From assembly GCA_009760855.2 (NCBI GenBank), contig WPIO01000014.1, positions 3,276,501 to 3,340,500 of the forward strand: a stretch of DNA of 64,000 bases, in the 5' to 3' direction. How positions within the stretch are numbered: the first letter of the stretch is position 1; the number at the start of each line of letters is the position of its first letter. The stretch is from Cristatella mucedo (Eukaryota; Bryozoa; Phylactolaemata; Cristatellidae). The notes beneath the pieces are model-generated. The model ran no database searches. It worked only from the letters and a program-made list of their open reading frames with translations, and was not told the DNA's origin. A program made the position numbers and the translations under genes. Positions 1-64,000 of this stretch are shown piece by piece.

Positions 1-879
1 TTCAATCATCAGAGGATCAAATAGGGTCAGAAACTCAACTAATTTTAGAAAATTTATTTTCATTCTCAGGTTGGAAGGGCTTTTTACTTGATGCATGGAG
101 TGCTAAAATTTGAGTTCCAAGTGCCCTTTCTAATGCCACGAGGACTCCAAGACTGGTTTCCAATATTCCTGTTGCCTAATCTTCTGTTGGATTGTCTCAC
201 CTATTATCTAGCCTTCTGCTAGCCGAACCTACAATTCCCTCTAAGCTTAATAACTTTCTAGGTGGGATGGACTTTTCTCAAGTGAGTACAAAATTGCAGG
301 CAGATTTTTCCAATCTTTACAGCCTGTTTCTTGCATAGACGAGATGCTAGCCTTTTTGCTGAATAGCTTACAGCAACAGCACAATACTACATCTCTTGAT
401 GTAAAATACATAAGCGGCAGGCGGCACATTTCCTCGCCATTTGCAAGCCTTCTTTTGTAATGGAGTTGAGAAAATCTTCTGTTGTGAGAGTCTTAGCCAG
501 TTTATGAATGTTCTTGGCAGATACAGGCACATTCATGGGGTTTGTTTATGGGATATACTTACAGTACATACACAGGTATGTACTGTCAGAATAGAGTATA
601 TAGTAAATACACATACCTGTACATACATATAATAGGTTTCAGCGCGACAAAAAAGCATGACGGGAAAATTTGAAAAATAAAAATAAAAGCAGATCCAGCA
701 AAAATCGGTTCCAGTTACCGAAAGATGAAAATAGTAAGCTGCCAGTTTAAGGAAACCGGTTAACACAAAGCACAAAGCGCAAATAGCACTCAAACTGTAC
801 ACAAATTTGTTTTCAGGTGGTAAGTTTCTTGCCGCTCTCAACATGCTCGAGAGACGAAACTATAATCTAGGTGTTTGCC
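1..879. other. 5' flanking DNA with no recognised gene
   Basis: Short reading frames occur on both strands, but none has a recognisable domain, splice pattern or codon bias. A short inverted arrangement of TGTACATACA-type repeats lies near 560–630. Confidence 0.6.
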
Positions 880-1015
880 CAAGGTTAAGGTACTCCCTCT
901 TAAAGACCCAGGTCCTGGGTTCAACTCCTTCAATGGATTCAATTCTGTATTTCCATCGCAAGAGGTGATGATAGCCGTTAAGGTGCTTCTTCCGTTTTAT
1001 AAATGAGACTTTTAA
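880..1015 (+). mobile_element. SINE family B, degenerate copy
   Basis: Contains GGTTAAGGTACTC, CCTGGGTTCAACTCC (box-B like) and the family body ending GTGATGATAGCCGTTAAGG, matching the better copies at 16365–16711. Confidence 0.6.
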
Positions 1016-1339
1016 ACAAGCAAACTTAAAAAAAAGCCAAATTATTTGCTCACCATGCCTGAAGAAATGTCGCAGTCACGGCGGCAATAACTAGCCGTAG
1101 AGACGGCAGAAGAAGCAGCACTGCTGCTGTATAGAGAAAAGAAAAAGAATTGCATAACTGTAACTGCAGAAATTTTAATGTCCGTTGCTGCAACAGGACG
1201 CCCCGTCAAAATGTGCTGCGGCGAATGCCCCGCTTCCCCAAATGTGCGGTGACCCCCAGGATGCATCACTTTATCCCCAGCCTTTTTTTGAGCGTGTTTC
1301 CATAGAAAAGCGTTGCTATCTCAAGAGTTACTTGAAAAG

Positions 1340-1895
1340 AACCACGGTGATAGCGCAATGTTAGGATGGTTGCCTTTTGAGCAAAGGATACAGAGCAAAG
1401 TTCTAACGCTGACCCACAAGGCCCGCCACGGCTTGGCTCCTTCATACCTAGCTGAGCTGCTGCATCAGTTTCAGCCTGTTCGCGCCCTCAGGTCCTGTGT
1501 GGACAATAAATTAGCTGTCCCATTCCTCCGCTTAAAGACAGTTGGTGACAGAAGCTTTAGCTCCGCAGGTCCTAGACTGTGGAACTCGCTTCCACAATTC
1601 TTACGCAACGATAACTACTCTCCTACTGCCGACTATGGCACATACTTTTCAGCGGTCCTGAGCTGCTACTTCTATGCTACTCACTACCTCAACTGCTCTC
1701 CTGACTCAGCTATGCTTCCCACTTTCTCTTTGTTGCGAGGGACGAAGTCTGTTGGGTACCGAATGCTTACCGAAGGCCGCTCAGGCTGTGGGTACGCTAT
1801 ACAAAACTCTCCTGCATAATACCCTCATAGTCTTTATGGCTTCGTGGAGTTACAGACGGAGATACATTACATTACATTACATTACATTACATTAC
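1340..1895 (+). mobile_element. LINE family Y, 3' end with RT C-terminus and (ACATT)n tail
   Basis: A frame at 1340–1630 encodes GWLPFEQRIQSKVLTLTHKA, YLAELLHQFQPVRALRS and GDRSFSSAGPRLWNSLPQFL, the typical C-terminal end of a non-LTR retrotransposon reverse transcriptase. It is followed by a 3' tail ending in GGAGATACATTACATTACAT. Related copies lie at about 16770 and 46945. 5'-truncated, as usual for LINEs. Confidence 0.85.
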
Positions 1896-2084
1896 AATGT
1901 ACCGGCAGCTGCCGATTACAGTCGCCGGTGCCGTTCAGCTCCAGGTAGCGCAGCCACAAACTGAGAAGCTAACCGGACTTGATGAGTATTATCGAAATGA
2001 AGTACATAAGGCTGAATTAGCATAAACATGGTCAAAACATGTCAGGTTGGCTCAGGCAATAAAAAACTGTTTAGAAGTTTTAGC

Positions 2085-2231
2085 TTCCGGGAAAGCGAAC
2101 TGAGGACCGCCCCTCCAGCGGATATAAGAATAGCGAACCCATTACTGCCTCCATATTAATGAGCCCATTTTTACGTTTTTTCATCCACGCTGATCTCGGT
2201 TGCTGCCGTGTTGTTAGACCCGCAGAGGTAA
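2085..2231 (+). promoter_or_regulatory. Candidate POLR3B core promoter and 5' UTR
   Basis: The 150 bases before the ATG hold an ETS-like GCTTCCGG (about 2084), a GC-box-like CCGCCCCTCC (about 2107) and a weak TATA-like ATATAAG (about 2121). This combination is common in housekeeping promoters. The motifs are seen; their use as a promoter and the transcription start are inferred. Confidence 0.35.
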
Positions 2232-53881
<51,650 letters not shown>

Positions 53882-53886
53882 ATAAA

Positions 53887-63959
<10,073 letters not shown>

Positions 63960-64000
63960 CTGTAGAGTAAGAAAGTATAGACGTGTTTTCAATGGTTTGC

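Overview
The window is nuclear DNA from an animal. Its genes are split by GT–AG introns, and its non-coding DNA is full of decayed non-LTR retrotransposons, tRNA-derived SINEs, DNA-transposon remnants and long AT, GT and CT microsatellites. The sequence does not identify the species. The mixture of CR1/L2-like LINEs, hAT, Tc1 and TTAA elements with long introns fits an invertebrate, but this is inference.

Only two protein-coding genes can be supported. The first fills most of the window on the + strand (2232–53881). It encodes the second-largest subunit of RNA polymerase III (RPC2/POLR3B) and I could assemble it completely: 29 exons, every junction GT–AG with matching phase, 3420 nt of coding sequence including the stop, giving 1139 residues (about the length of human POLR3B). 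It includes an 18-nt microexon (45556–45573), and its stop codon overlaps two poly(A) signals.

The second gene lies on the − strand and enters from the right edge. Six exons (63959 down to 56333) encode the catalytic domain and C-terminus of a secreted-type M14 metallocarboxypeptidase. All zinc-binding and catalytic residues are present, and an Asp at the specificity position points to carboxypeptidase B-like cleavage of Lys/Arg. The signal peptide and propeptide lie beyond base 64000. The two genes converge tail to tail across about 2.45 kb.

Region by region: 1–2231 is 5' flank with a LINE 3' end and a SINE relic. 2301–53751 is POLR3B introns holding most of the repeats: two LINE families, two SINE families, a TTAA MITE (5866–6570), a hAT-like element with an intact 8-bp target duplication (13786–14663), a Tc1 relic (28721–30191), a pogo-like MITE (26225–26899) and LINE endonuclease and RT fragments (35920–37745, 12035–13440). 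53882–56332 is intergenic. 56333–63959 is carboxypeptidase exons plus introns holding a solo LTR (60134–60869), LINE fragments and GA/CT tracts.

The two genes are functionally unrelated (nuclear transcription of tRNA/5S-type genes, and extracellular proteolysis), and no gene cluster or novel multi-gene system is visible. The most interesting signals are structural: a SINE family sharing its 3' hairpin tail with the local LINE, complementary GA and UC tracts inside a carboxypeptidase intron, a self-complementary tract beginning about 25 nt past a POLR3B splice donor, the 18-nt microexon, and an inverted A-B-A'-B' repeat beside a SINE.
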